A stretch of DNA of 7,335 nucleotides from Sulfurovum sp. (GTDB taxonomy: Bacteria > Campylobacterota > Campylobacteria > Campylobacterales > Sulfurovaceae): NCBI GenBank assembly GCA_015493425.1, contig WGDG01000022.1:1-7335 (forward strand). Direction: 5' to 3'. A model generated the notes under the pieces. That model was given only the letters and a program-made list of their open reading frames with translations. It ran no database searches and was not told the DNA's origin. A program made the position numbers and the translations under genes. This document shows, piece after piece, positions 1-5,851 of the stretch (position 1 is its first letter; each line of letters opens with the position of its first letter).

Positions 1-1089
1 AAACCACATCGTATAACGCTTATCATCATCTACATTACGCTTGTCCGCTTCAACAAGCATATATCTGGCGTGCATCGGTTTGTTGAGTGTACCGTTGTAG
101 ATGGAGTTTCTGGTATCGTAGGGGATCACATGATCAAAGCCCTTATAGCCGGTAGAGAGCAGTTGCCGCTTTGAGTCGATCTGCGGCAAGGAGACGGAGA
201 GCCATGCGGCTTTGGCAGAGGTCAGTGGCGTCAGGTGGGCGGTGAGTGTGACTGTGTCACCTCGCCGTTTTACTTCAACTAAGAGTTTCATCTGTTCATT
301 CGCATAGGCTGCTTTTAGACTATTGTTAGAGGCGTTGAGTGCAAAGGCGAGAGGGCCTTTGGGGTCTATGATCTTTTGGATGGCGGCATAGGGAAGCAGA
401 AAGTCCGTCTGCCCGTCTGCATAGGGTTTGATCTCATACTGGTTGTAGAGAAAGTAGAGTCCCTGCGGCGTAATGGCGAAGTTCTCGGCAAGCATAAACT
501 TGTTGTCAAACCATCCATCCTTTGCAAGCGGATCTGACGGTTTGAGATTGTGTGCTATTTTGTAGTAGGTAAGGGCAATGTTGTGCAGTTTTTGCTTGTA
601 TGTTGGCAGAAAAAGGTTTGAGAGGGAAAGTTGTTTTTGGGTTTGGGTGTCAATATTGATATAGGCAATAGTGTAGTAGCCGTGCGCACCGCCTGAATAA
701 CCGTCAGATTCAATAGAGAGTGTATAGGTACGGGGTGTTTTGGCAAAAAGGGTGATGTTTGTGTTGTCGTACCAGTCACCCGAAATGGTGTCGCCAAACT
801 GTTTGATCGTATCGGTGACCAGTTTTTGTGGATCGCTCTTGCGATAGGTGTTTAGGAGCGGAGTGATGTGGGTATCTACCCCTCGCATAAAAGAGGGGAG
901 ATTGCTTGCATTGCTGTCTATATAGCTGATAGTATATGCCTGACAGAGCTGCTTTGGAGTCTTGCAATACTTCTTTGAGAGTGTGTAGGCAGAGAGAGGG
1001 TACGCCTCTTTATCGATAAACCGCTGTTCGGTGTAAGCGGTACTGACAAAGACAAAAAGAAGGAACAGGGGTGTTAAGATAGGATACAT
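1..1089 (-). CDS. Secreted DUF4163/DUF3298 (RsiV/PdaC-like) domain protein, 3' end outside window
   Basis: The reading frame is open for 363 codons from an ATG at 1089 to the left edge, so the C-terminus is missing. The start is supported by GGAG a few bases upstream and by a promoter further up. Residues 1-20 form a hydrophobic signal peptide without a lipobox, so the product should be periplasmic or outer-envelope. A DUF4163-like segment covers about residues 46-150, with the family-typical YSGGAHGYY at 131-139. A DUF3298-like segment follows at about 155-240, with NLFLPTYKQKL and FLLPYAAIQKI. These domains occur in the extracytoplasmic parts of RsiV (an anti-sigma factor that binds lysozyme) and PdaC (a peptidoglycan deacetylase), but no deacetylase or anti-sigma part is visible here. 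At least 120 more residues follow the second domain and I do not recognise them. Cys42 and Cys49 could form a disulfide. The envelope location is well supported; the exact role is unknown. Confidence 0.85.
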   Translation of the reverse strand, partial: MYPILTPLFLLFVFVSTAYTEQRFIDKEAYPLSAYTLSKKYCKTPKQLCQAYTISYIDSNASNLPSFMRGVDTHITPLLNTYRKSDPQKLVTDTIKQFGDTISGDWYDNTNITLFAKTPRTYTLSIESDGYSGGAHGYYTIAYINIDTQTQKQLSLSNLFLPTYKQKLHNIALTYYKIAHNLKPSDPLAKDGWFDNKFMLAENFAITPQGLYFLYNQYEIKPYADGQTDFLLPYAAIQKIIDPKGPLAFALNASNNSLKAAYANEQMKLLVEVKRRGDTVTLTAHLTPLTSAKAAWLSVSLPQIDSKRQLLSTGYKGFDHVIPYDTRNSIYNGTLNKPMHARYMLVEADKRNVDDDKRYTMWF

Positions 1090-1112
1090 GCTAACTCCAA
1101 AATACTTTTTAG

Positions 1113-1121
1113 ATTATAGCA
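1113..1121 (-). promoter_or_regulatory. Extended -10 promoter for the DUF3298 gene
   Basis: Read on the minus strand this is TGC followed by TATAAT, a perfect extended -10 box, about 24 bases upstream of the ATG at 1089. No good -35 hexamer stands 17 bases upstream, which is usual for Campylobacterota sigma-70 promoters. It overlaps the left half of a 14-base perfect palindrome at 1115-1128. The predicted transcript starts near 1106 and includes the GGAG ribosome-binding site. Confidence 0.6.
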
Positions 1122-1128
1122 TGCTATA
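1115..1128. repeat. Perfect 14-bp palindrome over the minus-strand -10 box
   Basis: TATAGCATGCTATA equals its own reverse complement. It overlaps the -10 box of the leftward promoter, a position from which a bound repressor would block that promoter. It could also be a by-product of an AT-rich -10 box. No regulator gene is present in the window to assign it to. Confidence 0.5.
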
Positions 1129-1141
1129 TGCAATTTTTCTC

Positions 1142-1157
1142 ATCACTGTGTAGTGAT
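1142..1157. repeat. Inverted repeat between divergent promoters, possible operator
   Basis: ATCACT and AGTGAT form perfect 6-base arms around a 4-base GTGT spacer. The site lies between the two divergent -10 boxes, at or beside where both -35 regions would fall. Its size and placement fit a dimeric regulator site. As RNA it would be only a 6-bp stem with no T-run, so it is unlikely to be a terminator. The operator role is inferred from position only. Confidence 0.4.
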
Positions 1158-1169
1158 ATGAAAGAATTA

Positions 1170-1178
1170 TGCTACTAT
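1170..1178 (+). promoter_or_regulatory. Extended -10 promoter for the hypothetical gene at 1207
   Basis: TGC followed by TACTAT makes an extended -10 box with one mismatch to TATAAT. A start near 1185 would give a leader of about 22 bases carrying AAAGGA at 1193-1198. No clear -35 is visible. Confidence 0.5.
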
Positions 1179-1192
1179 TCGCTTTGAAAAGT

Positions 1193-1198
1193 AAAGGA
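1193..1198 (+). promoter_or_regulatory. Ribosome binding site that decides the start at 1207
   Basis: AAAGGA ends at 1198. It runs into the upstream in-frame ATG at 1198, leaving no spacing, while it sits 8 bases before the ATG at 1207, a normal distance. Translation therefore most likely begins at 1207, not 1198. Confidence 0.65.
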
Positions 1199-1206
1199 TG
1201 AAAACA

Positions 1207-1602
1207 ATGCCGATTTTTGCACTACAATCTCTCGCTGGAGGCTTCCTTGATGAAGACCTTGAGCACTTCAACAAAGAGTTTGACGACTGGTGTGTGCAGT
1301 TTGAGAGTATGGAAGATGCGCAGCTGGTACTTGATACACTTGAGAAAAAGGAGACTATCAAGATCGTGGAGATCACGCCGCTGAGCTATCCCAAATACTT
1401 TTTCCCGAAACTGCAGGGGATCATCCACGCCACACGCGAATATGACGGTAAAATCATCTGCATCGTCGAGCCGCAGATGGGGATGAGCTTTCGCATTGCC
1501 ATCTGTGATATGGAGACTAAAAAGGTACGTGTCTTAAAAACACGTTACAAGAGCGCCATAGGTGCAGAAGGCGCATTTGCCAACTTGTCATTTGACTTGT
1601 GA
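1207..1602 (+). CDS. Conserved hypothetical soluble protein, 131 aa
   Basis: This 131-residue protein begins MPIFALQSL and ends NLSFDL. Its start was chosen at 1207 because AAAGGA lies 8 bases upstream; the in-frame ATG at 1198 would add MKT but overlaps that site. There is no signal peptide or membrane segment, so it should be cytoplasmic. The first half is acidic and probably helical (the segment around LDEDLEHFNKEFDDW and the following MEDAQLVLDTLEKKE). The second half alternates short hydrophobic strands with charged turns (IICIVEP, FRIAICDME, KKVRVLKT), which suggests a small alpha/beta fold. I see no catalytic or metal-binding motif and do not recognise the family. It is transcribed away from the DUF3298 gene from a shared divergent region and is separated by 73 bases from the next gene. 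That it encodes a protein is well supported by its length, start signal and codon pattern; its function is unknown. Confidence 0.8.
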   Translation: MPIFALQSLAGGFLDEDLEHFNKEFDDWCVQFESMEDAQLVLDTLEKKETIKIVEITPLSYPKYFFPKLQGIIHATREYDGKIICIVEPQMGMSFRIAICDMETKKVRVLKTRYKSAIGAEGAFANLSFDL

Positions 1603-1639
1603 AACCGGCGAATTATCATGGTGGTCTTAAGCGTAATCA

Positions 1640-1663
1640 GATAAAATAATTGCCGTATAAAAT
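1640..1663 (+). promoter_or_regulatory. Possible -10 region for the small membrane protein gene
   Basis: Two TATAAT-like boxes lie here, GATAAAAT at 1640-1647 and TATAAAAT at 1656-1663. The first would start transcription near 1657 and leave a leader of about 19 bases that includes AAGGA at 1665-1669. The second would start too close to the ribosome-binding site. No -35 is evident, and the gene could instead be read through from upstream. Confidence 0.35.
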
Positions 1664-1675
1664 CAAGGATATAAA

Positions 1676-1945
1676 ATGGAAACTGGCGGGATACTTATTG
1701 TAGTCGGATTACTTCTTCTTCTTTCAATAGGGCGCCATGCCCCGATAGCAGTAGGTCTCATGGCTCCTTTTATACTCTTTCCAGGTGTCGTTATATTCCT
1801 GCTCGGATTTTTTGACATCGTACCCAACAGTATCAAAGAGAATATCGTCCTTTTGCTTCTGGGTATTTTGGTGCTCTCCTCAATACGTTTTTGGGCAAAA
1901 CTCATCATCAAAAAACTGACAGGGAAAGATATTGTCGATTTATAA
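1676..1945 (+). CDS. Small integral membrane protein, 89 aa, unknown function
   Basis: The start ATG has AAGGA 6 bases upstream. The product is almost wholly hydrophobic, with likely membrane helices at about residues 4-19, 22-46 and 57-75, and a basic C-terminal tail (WAKLIIKKLTGKD) that should lie in the cytoplasm by the positive-inside rule. A short polar stretch, DIVPNSIKEN, separates the second and third helices. No catalytic, transport or metal-binding motif can be seen, and I do not recognise the family. It has its own weak promoter-like sequence and is followed by 81 non-coding bases before arfB, so it is not obviously coupled to a neighbour. A holin or small envelope protein cannot be excluded on topology, but nothing around it is phage-like. 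Coding status is likely from its clear start site and hydrophobic segment pattern. Confidence 0.75.
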   Translation: METGGILIVVGLLLLLSIGRHAPIAVGLMAPFILFPGVVIFLLGFFDIVPNSIKENIVLLLLGILVLSSIRFWAKLIIKKLTGKDIVDL

Positions 1946-2026
1946 CAATTTATCTATGCTGAAGAGAGTCCTCAGGTAGATAGAGATAGCATTTGAAAAA
2001 GAAAGCATAAAACAAAAAGAGGCAGC

Positions 2027-2449
2027 ATGCCAACCCTGAAAATCTCCAACACCGTCACCCTCGGTGAAAACGAAATAGAGTTCTCTGCGATACGGGCACA
2101 GGGCTCCGGTGGGCAGAAGGTCAACAAAGTGGCAGCAGCGGTGCATCTGCGCTTTGACATTGCCGCATCTTCTCTGCCTGAGCACTACAAAGAAAAACTT
2201 CTCTCACTTAAAGACAAGCGTATCACCAAAGAGGGCATTGTTGTCATCAAGTCGCAGCAGCACCGCAGTCAGGAGCAAAACAGGGCTGAGGCGCTGGAGC
2301 GGTTGGTCGAGATGATCAAGAGTGTTAATGTCACACACAAAAAGCGCATCCCCACCAAACCGACCAAAGGGGCTGTCAAACGCCGGTTGGTATCGAAAAA
2401 GAAACATGCCAATAAGAAAAAGATGCGGGGCAAGGTGAGGGAAGAGTGA
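2027..2449 (+). CDS. arfB: Alternative ribosome-rescue factor ArfB (peptidyl-tRNA hydrolase, YaeJ)
   Basis: ArfB enters ribosomes stalled at the 3' end of mRNA lacking a stop codon and hydrolyses the peptidyl-tRNA, freeing the ribosome. The 140-residue length matches the family, which is too short for a full RF1/RF2. The catalytic GGQ is at residues 28-30 in the typical context IRAQGSGGQKVNK, followed by HLRFDIAASSLP (40-51), IVVIKSQQHRSQEQNR and the basic tail from about residue 105 (KKRIPTKPTKGAVKRRL, ending KKMRGKVREE). In known ArfB structures that tail fills the empty mRNA channel as the sensor of a stalled complex. Recall of the E. coli protein shows near-identical motifs throughout. 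AAAGAGG at 2016-2022 stands 4 bases before the ATG. A CATAAA box at about 2005 is a weak promoter candidate. The methyltransferase gene follows after 27 bases, but there is no evident functional link. I regard this assignment as firm. Confidence 0.96.
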   Translation: MPTLKISNTVTLGENEIEFSAIRAQGSGGQKVNKVAAAVHLRFDIAASSLPEHYKEKLLSLKDKRITKEGIVVIKSQQHRSQEQNRAEALERLVEMIKSVNVTHKKRIPTKPTKGAVKRRLVSKKKHANKKKMRGKVREE

Positions 2450-2476
2450 TTATATTTGAAAATATGAAAGAGATGT

Positions 2477-3064
2477 ATGGCACGAATTGATCAGAAAGCA
2501 TTTTATGCCCAAAACTATGAGACTTACGGTGTTTCAGCCGAAGGTGCGGCATGGGACAGTGCCCGAACACAGCAGCGGCGTTTTGCTGCCATTCTCTCTT
2601 GTTTTGGGGAGATAGGGCAGGATACACTGGTCGATGCAGGATGTGGATTCGGTGATTTTTATCTTTATCTCAAAACACAAAACAGATTACCAAAACAGTA
2701 TATAGGACTTGACCTGTGCGCACATATGGTCAGGGAAGCCAAAGTGCGTACCGGTTGCAGGATCATGCAGAAAGATATTCTCTCCCAAAGCCTTCCCGGA
2801 GCCGACTGGTACGTTGCAAGCGGATCGATGAATCTGCTGACACGCATGGAGACGCAGATCTTCATCCGGCGCTGTTTTGAGCAGAGCCGCAAAGGGTTTG
2901 TGTTTAATCTGTTGTATGGCAGAGAAAGAGAAGGGGAGTTTTCCTACTGGAAACCACATGAGATCATAACCCTGTGTAAACCGTTTGGTGGCGAAATAAG
3001 TATCAAAGAAGGCTATCTAGAAGGGGATTTTACTGTGTTGCTTGTGAGAAAGGGGTACTTTTGA
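2477..3064 (+). CDS. Class I SAM-dependent methyltransferase, substrate unknown
   Basis: The 195-residue protein has a Rossmann-type methyltransferase core. Motif I is LVDAGCGFGD at residues 51-60, which binds the methionine part of SAM. The acidic end of strand 2, GLD at 77-79, should contact the ribose. KDIL at 99-102 and DWYVASGSMNLL at 110-121 correspond to motifs III and IV. The N-terminus, about residues 1-45 (AQNYETYGVSAEGAAWDS), is a short helical cap; there is no signal peptide. The residues after motif IV do not carry the NPPY/DPPY signature of DNA or RNA amino-methyltransferases, so a small-molecule, lipid or protein substrate is more likely. The only upstream start signal is a weak AAAGAGA 3 bases before the ATG. 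Its stop codon overlaps the TTG start of the YkvA-like gene, so the two are probably co-translated. Fold assignment is secure; the substrate is not deducible. Confidence 0.88.
   Translation: MARIDQKAFYAQNYETYGVSAEGAAWDSARTQQRRFAAILSCFGEIGQDTLVDAGCGFGDFYLYLKTQNRLPKQYIGLDLCAHMVREAKVRTGCRIMQKDILSQSLPGADWYVASGSMNLLTRMETQIFIRRCFEQSRKGFVFNLLYGREREGEFSYWKPHEIITLCKPFGGEISIKEGYLEGDFTVLLVRKGYF
3049..3055 (+). promoter_or_regulatory. Ribosome binding site for the TTG-started YkvA-family gene
   Basis: AAAGGGG lies within the last codons of the methyltransferase gene and 5 bases before TTG at 3061. The spacing favours TTG over the ATG at 3065, which lies in another frame and meets a stop after 8 codons. 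Confidence 0.6.
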
Positions 3065-3372
3065 ATGAAAAAAAAGAGCCATCCAGGCTAAAAACATTGT
3101 GGCACTTTATACAGGATATAGGACTGATATTCTCTTTGGCAAAAGATTATTGGAACGGAAACTATAGAGATGTTTCCTGGACTACGATCTTTTTTGCTGT
3201 TATCGCTTTTCTCTATATGGTATCGCCTGTTGATCTGATGACAGATATGGTACCGGTTATTGGGTGGTTAGATGACGTCGTGATCATTGTTCTTTTTCTA
3301 AAGTTCTTTCATCATGATCTTGAAAAGTATAAACATTTTAAAGAAGAAGAAAAAAAGAGAGTAGAGAAATAG
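3061..3372 (+). CDS. YkvA family (DUF1232) membrane protein
   Basis: Residues 38-75 carry the DUF1232 signature: the run LYMVSPVDLM, then TDMVPVIGWLDD, matching the family pattern of an SPxDLxxD turn followed by PxxGxxDD between two hydrophobic helices (about 41-56 and 70-86). The N-terminal 35 residues and the lysine/glutamate-rich C-terminus are cytoplasmic in the likely topology. The family is widespread, including bacterial YkvA, but its biochemical role is not established. The start is TTG at 3061, chosen because it is the first start codon in frame with AAAGGGG 5 bases upstream; it overlaps the TGA of the methyltransferase gene (TTGA). An out-of-frame ATG sits 4 bases later, followed by eight A residues; a single extra A would bring that ATG into frame, so the start region deserves a check. 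The 103-residue length is normal for the family. Confidence 0.9.
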   Translation: MNEKKEPSRLKTLWHFIQDIGLIFSLAKDYWNGNYRDVSWTTIFFAVIAFLYMVSPVDLMTDMVPVIGWLDDVVIIVLFLKFFHHDLEKYKHFKEEEKKRVEK

Positions 3373-3381
3373 TGGTATAAT
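3373..3381 (+). promoter_or_regulatory. Perfect extended -10 box directly before the CAP-domain gene
   Basis: TGG followed by TATAAT begins right after the YkvA stop codon. The box ends only 7 bases before the ATG at 3389, so transcription would be expected to begin at, or within a base or two of, the A of that ATG. The bases between, TCTCCCCC, contain no Shine-Dalgarno sequence. This arrangement predicts a leaderless transcript. Confidence 0.6.
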
Positions 3382-3388
3382 CTCCCCC

Positions 3389-4660
3389 ATGAAAAGACTT
3401 TTTACCCTATTTTTACTTCTGTTCTTTCTTTACCCGTTGGCAATAGATGCCGGTTTCTTCAGTCCTGATGCAAAGGTTGTCAAGCGTCAGATACCGAAGA
3501 TGGACATTGATTACGAGAAGAGCAGTGCGCTTTCTTTGCTGAACGATATTCGTGAAGCAATGGGGATGAATGTACTCTATCATAACGATACGCTTGCCAG
3601 GGCAGCAGAGGCGCACGCGCGTTATCTGGTGCGAAACAGGATTACTTCGCACAGTGAAATTCCGGGCTTCCCCGGATTTACGGGGAAAACCCCGGCAGAG
3701 CGTGCGTTGCATGCGGGGTATCTTTCTACCCAGGTACTTGAAAATCTTTCGACAAAAAATATCGATGCACAAACTTCCATAGACGGACTCTTCTCTGCCA
3801 TTTACCACCGTTTCGGCTTTTTGAATGTGGGAATTGACGAGATCGGGGTCGGGGTAGCACAGGATAATAAAGACAGGGAAAATACGGCATTTGTCTACCT
3901 GATGGGGAACAGTGAGCTCAATGCACTCTGCTCGGCACCGCCCTTTCGAGGCTATGGACAGTATGTGTACGGTGTCTGTAAAAACAAGGATCACAGGATT
4001 GCGTTCAAGCGTTTCACTGAAGCACAAAATGATGTTAAAGAGCACAATCCGAAAGTAGTGTTTTACCCTTATGACGGACAGAAGGATGTGCCGCCGGCAT
4101 TCTATTCCGAGATTCCTGACCCGTTGCCCGATTACGATGTTTCAGGTTTTCCTGTCAGTGTGCTCTTCAATGATTTTTATTTTAAAAAGGTGTCCATAGA
4201 GTCATTCAGGCTTTACAATGCCAAGAGCGGCAAAGCAGTCAATCTGACACGGCTTCTAAGCAAAGAGAGTGATCCGAACGCACGCTTCAATCATTTCGAG
4301 TTTGCACTCTTCCCTCTCAAGCGGCTGGAGTACGATACCACCTACCGTGCTGTACTGGTCTACCGGGAAAAGGGCAAACGCATAGAGCATCAGTGGCAGT
4401 TTCATACACGAAAACCGCTGGAGCAGATGATCCGCATAGAGAAAAGAGAAATGTCGATTGATCTGAAACGCGGGAAAAGCTACTGGCTCTACTTCGTACC
4501 GTTAAACGGGCATGAGCTTATACGACACATCGAGTTTCCGGAAAAGGTCAATGTTACCTTTATCGACAACAATACGCTGCGAGTGACACCGATGCCTGGA
4601 GCGCCACGCAGTTTTGACATTAAAAGTGAGCACCGCCTGGTGCATGTACGCTTGCATTAA
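3389..4660 (+). CDS. Secreted CAP/SCP-domain (YkwD-like) protein
   Basis: Residues 1-21 are a clear signal peptide with probable cleavage after AIDA, placing the protein in the periplasm or outside. A CAP domain spans about 45-175. Visible family features are the helix ALSLLNDIREAMGM, AEAHARYL at 73-80, SHSE with His88, TPAERALHAGY at 101-111, ENL with Glu118, YHRFGFLN with His140, and IGVGVAQ at 152-158. His88, Glu118 and His140 match three of the four CAP-cavity residues; the second glutamate is not evident. Residues 220-423 form a long beta-rich region (FYPYDGQKDVPP, then PVSVLFN and a second segment from about 350) that resembles Ig-like accessory domains and is probably for binding or surface association. 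CAP proteins have varied roles, and bacterial ones are mostly uncharacterised. There is no ribosome-binding site; a TATAAT box lies directly upstream. The stop lies 6 bases from that of the convergent TRAP gene. Confidence 0.88.
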   Translation: MKRLFTLFLLLFFLYPLAIDAGFFSPDAKVVKRQIPKMDIDYEKSSALSLLNDIREAMGMNVLYHNDTLARAAEAHARYLVRNRITSHSEIPGFPGFTGKTPAERALHAGYLSTQVLENLSTKNIDAQTSIDGLFSAIYHRFGFLNVGIDEIGVGVAQDNKDRENTAFVYLMGNSELNALCSAPPFRGYGQYVYGVCKNKDHRIAFKRFTEAQNDVKEHNPKVVFYPYDGQKDVPPAFYSEIPDPLPDYDVSGFPVSVLFNDFYFKKVSIESFRLYNAKSGKAVNLTRLLSKESDPNARFNHFEFALFPLKRLEYDTTYRAVLVYREKGKRIEHQWQFHTRKPLEQMIRIEKREMSIDLKRGKSYWLYFVPLNGHELIRHIEFPEKVNVTFIDNNTLRVTPMPGAPRSFDIKSEHRLVHVRLH

Positions 4661-4666
4661 AGGCAA

Positions 4667-5764
4667 TTACCCTCTGATGTTGAGGAAGTTTTTGGTACTG
4701 ATGTCATCCCATGGTTTGTTGAGTTTCTCAAAGGCTTCATAACTTGCCAGTACACGTTTAAAATTCGGACTTTTCGCACTCTCTTCAGCCAGCACTGCTT
4801 TGAGCGCTTTTTTAGCTGCATCCATCATCTCTTTGGGGAAGGTTTTGATCTGTACATTTTTGGGCAGTTTCTGGAGTGCCTTGGCGTTTTTATAGCGGAA
4901 TTCACAGAGCATATCGAGTGTCATTTCATTACTGGCAGATGCAATGATTGCCTGATGTTCCGGGCTGAGTTTTTCCCAGCGCGCCTTGTTGAAGGTCAGT
5001 TCAAGAATGGAGCCGGGCTCATGCCAGCCGGTGTAGTAGTAAGGCGCCGCTTTGGCAAAGCCCATCATGCTGTCCAGTGCCGGCCCGACCCATTCGGTCG
5101 CATCGATGGTGCCGCGCTCGAGTGCTGTGTAAATTTCTCCTGCGGGCAGCAGTACCGGGTTGACACCAAGACGCTTCATCACTTCGCCGCCAAGTCCCGG
5201 TATGCGCATTTTGAGCCCTTTTAGGTCGGCAAGGGACTTGATCTCTTTTTTAAACCATCCGCCCATTTGAGGCCCCGTGGTACCTCCGATGAAGGGGTAG
5301 AGGTTGAACTTTCCGTAGAGCTCCCGCCACAGATCGTAACCGCCGCCAAACTTGAACCAGGTGATCATCTCTTCGCTGGTCAGTCCCAGCGGCATACCGC
5401 CGAAGATGGAGAAGGCTGGGTTTTTACCTTTCCAGTAGTAGACACCGGAGTGGAAAGCATCGATCTGTGCTGCGGAACAGGCATCGAAAACCTGCATGGC
5501 AGGCACGAGAATGTTCTTTGCAAAAACTTTGATCTCCAGTGTACCGCCACTGAGTTCGCTGCACCGTTTGGCAAAGCGGTCCACACCTGTTCCCATGATA
5601 GGAAAATGCGCCGGCCAGGAGGTGGCAAGCTTGAGGGTAACTTTTTTACCTCTGTTGATATTTGCGGAAGTCCCATTGGACTTCTCTTCGGCTCGGTGAC
5701 AGCCGCTAACTGCCAGTGCAGTGGCACCGATGGCGGTAGTGGTTAGAAATTCGCGTCGTTTCAT
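4667..5764 (-). CDS. TRAP transporter substrate-binding protein, TakP/DctP family, Tat lipoprotein
   Basis: This 365-residue protein is the extracytoplasmic receptor of a tripartite ATP-independent periplasmic transporter. The N-terminus MKRREFLTTT is a twin-arginine signal, and AVSGC at 18-22 is a lipobox, so the folded protein should be exported by Tat and anchored by lipid on Cys22. Mature-domain signatures are LKLATSWPAHFP from residue 44, GLKMRIPG at 183-190 with the conserved ligand-carboxylate arginine at 187, and ATEWVGP at 222-228. Gln166, in TTGPQMGGW, and Glu224-Trp225 are the kind of residues that hold a metal-bound 2-oxo or hydroxy acid in TakP-type receptors. The ligand is therefore probably a small organic acid, but this is inference. 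The DctQ and DctM membrane subunits are not adjacent. AGGAA lies 4 bases before the ATG, and TACTAT at 5807-5812 on this strand is a possible -10. The gene stands alone on its strand. Confidence 0.93.
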   Translation of the reverse strand: MKRREFLTTTAIGATALAVSGCHRAEEKSNGTSANINRGKKVTLKLATSWPAHFPIMGTGVDRFAKRCSELSGGTLEIKVFAKNILVPAMQVFDACSAAQIDAFHSGVYYWKGKNPAFSIFGGMPLGLTSEEMITWFKFGGGYDLWRELYGKFNLYPFIGGTTGPQMGGWFKKEIKSLADLKGLKMRIPGLGGEVMKRLGVNPVLLPAGEIYTALERGTIDATEWVGPALDSMMGFAKAAPYYYTGWHEPGSILELTFNKARWEKLSPEHQAIIASASNEMTLDMLCEFRYKNAKALQKLPKNVQIKTFPKEMMDAAKKALKAVLAEESAKSPNFKRVLASYEAFEKLNKPWDDISTKNFLNIRG

Positions 5765-5806
5765 TGGGTTCCTGCTAAAAAATTGGGGTCAAGTTTAACT
5801 GGATAA

Positions 5807-5812
5807 ATAGTA
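5807..5812 (-). promoter_or_regulatory. Possible -10 box for the TRAP receptor gene
   Basis: On the minus strand this reads TACTAT, with a predicted transcription start about 35 bases upstream of the ATG at 5764 and AGGAA at 5769-5773 in the leader. There is no convincing -35. On the other strand GATAAAT at 5802-5808 could serve the divergent methyltransferase gene. Confidence 0.35.
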
Positions 5813-5840
5813 ACATAACACTCATTAGAAGTCGTTCATA

Positions 5841-5846
5841 AAGGAG
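5841..5846 (+). promoter_or_regulatory. Strong ribosome binding site favouring the TTG start at 5852
   Basis: AAGGAG is a near-perfect Shine-Dalgarno sequence. It lies 5 bases before TTG at 5852 and only 2 bases before GTG at 5849, so TTG is the better start. The ATG at 5857 is in another frame. Confidence 0.6.
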
Positions 5847-5851
5847 AAGTG

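Noticed and set aside
1198..1206. Upstream in-frame ATG at 1198 as the start of the hypothetical gene
   Set aside because: The only ribosome-binding site overlaps this ATG, while the ATG at 1207 has proper 8-base spacing.
2452..2465. AT-only inverted repeat ATATTT-ga-AAATAT between arfB and the methyltransferase gene
   Set aside because: It is short, lies in an AT-rich gap where such symmetry is expected by chance, and its 2-base loop is too small for a stable hairpin.
3413..4045. A 210-codon open frame on the minus strand, antisense to the CAP gene
   Set aside because: It lies wholly inside a gene with signal peptide and domain evidence, its translation has no recognisable domain and is cysteine- and arginine-rich in the way shadow frames are, and it has no start signal.
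5267..5746. A 159-codon plus-strand open frame inside the TRAP receptor gene
   Set aside because: It is opposite a confidently assigned gene, with low-complexity, non-protein-like composition and no ribosome-binding site.
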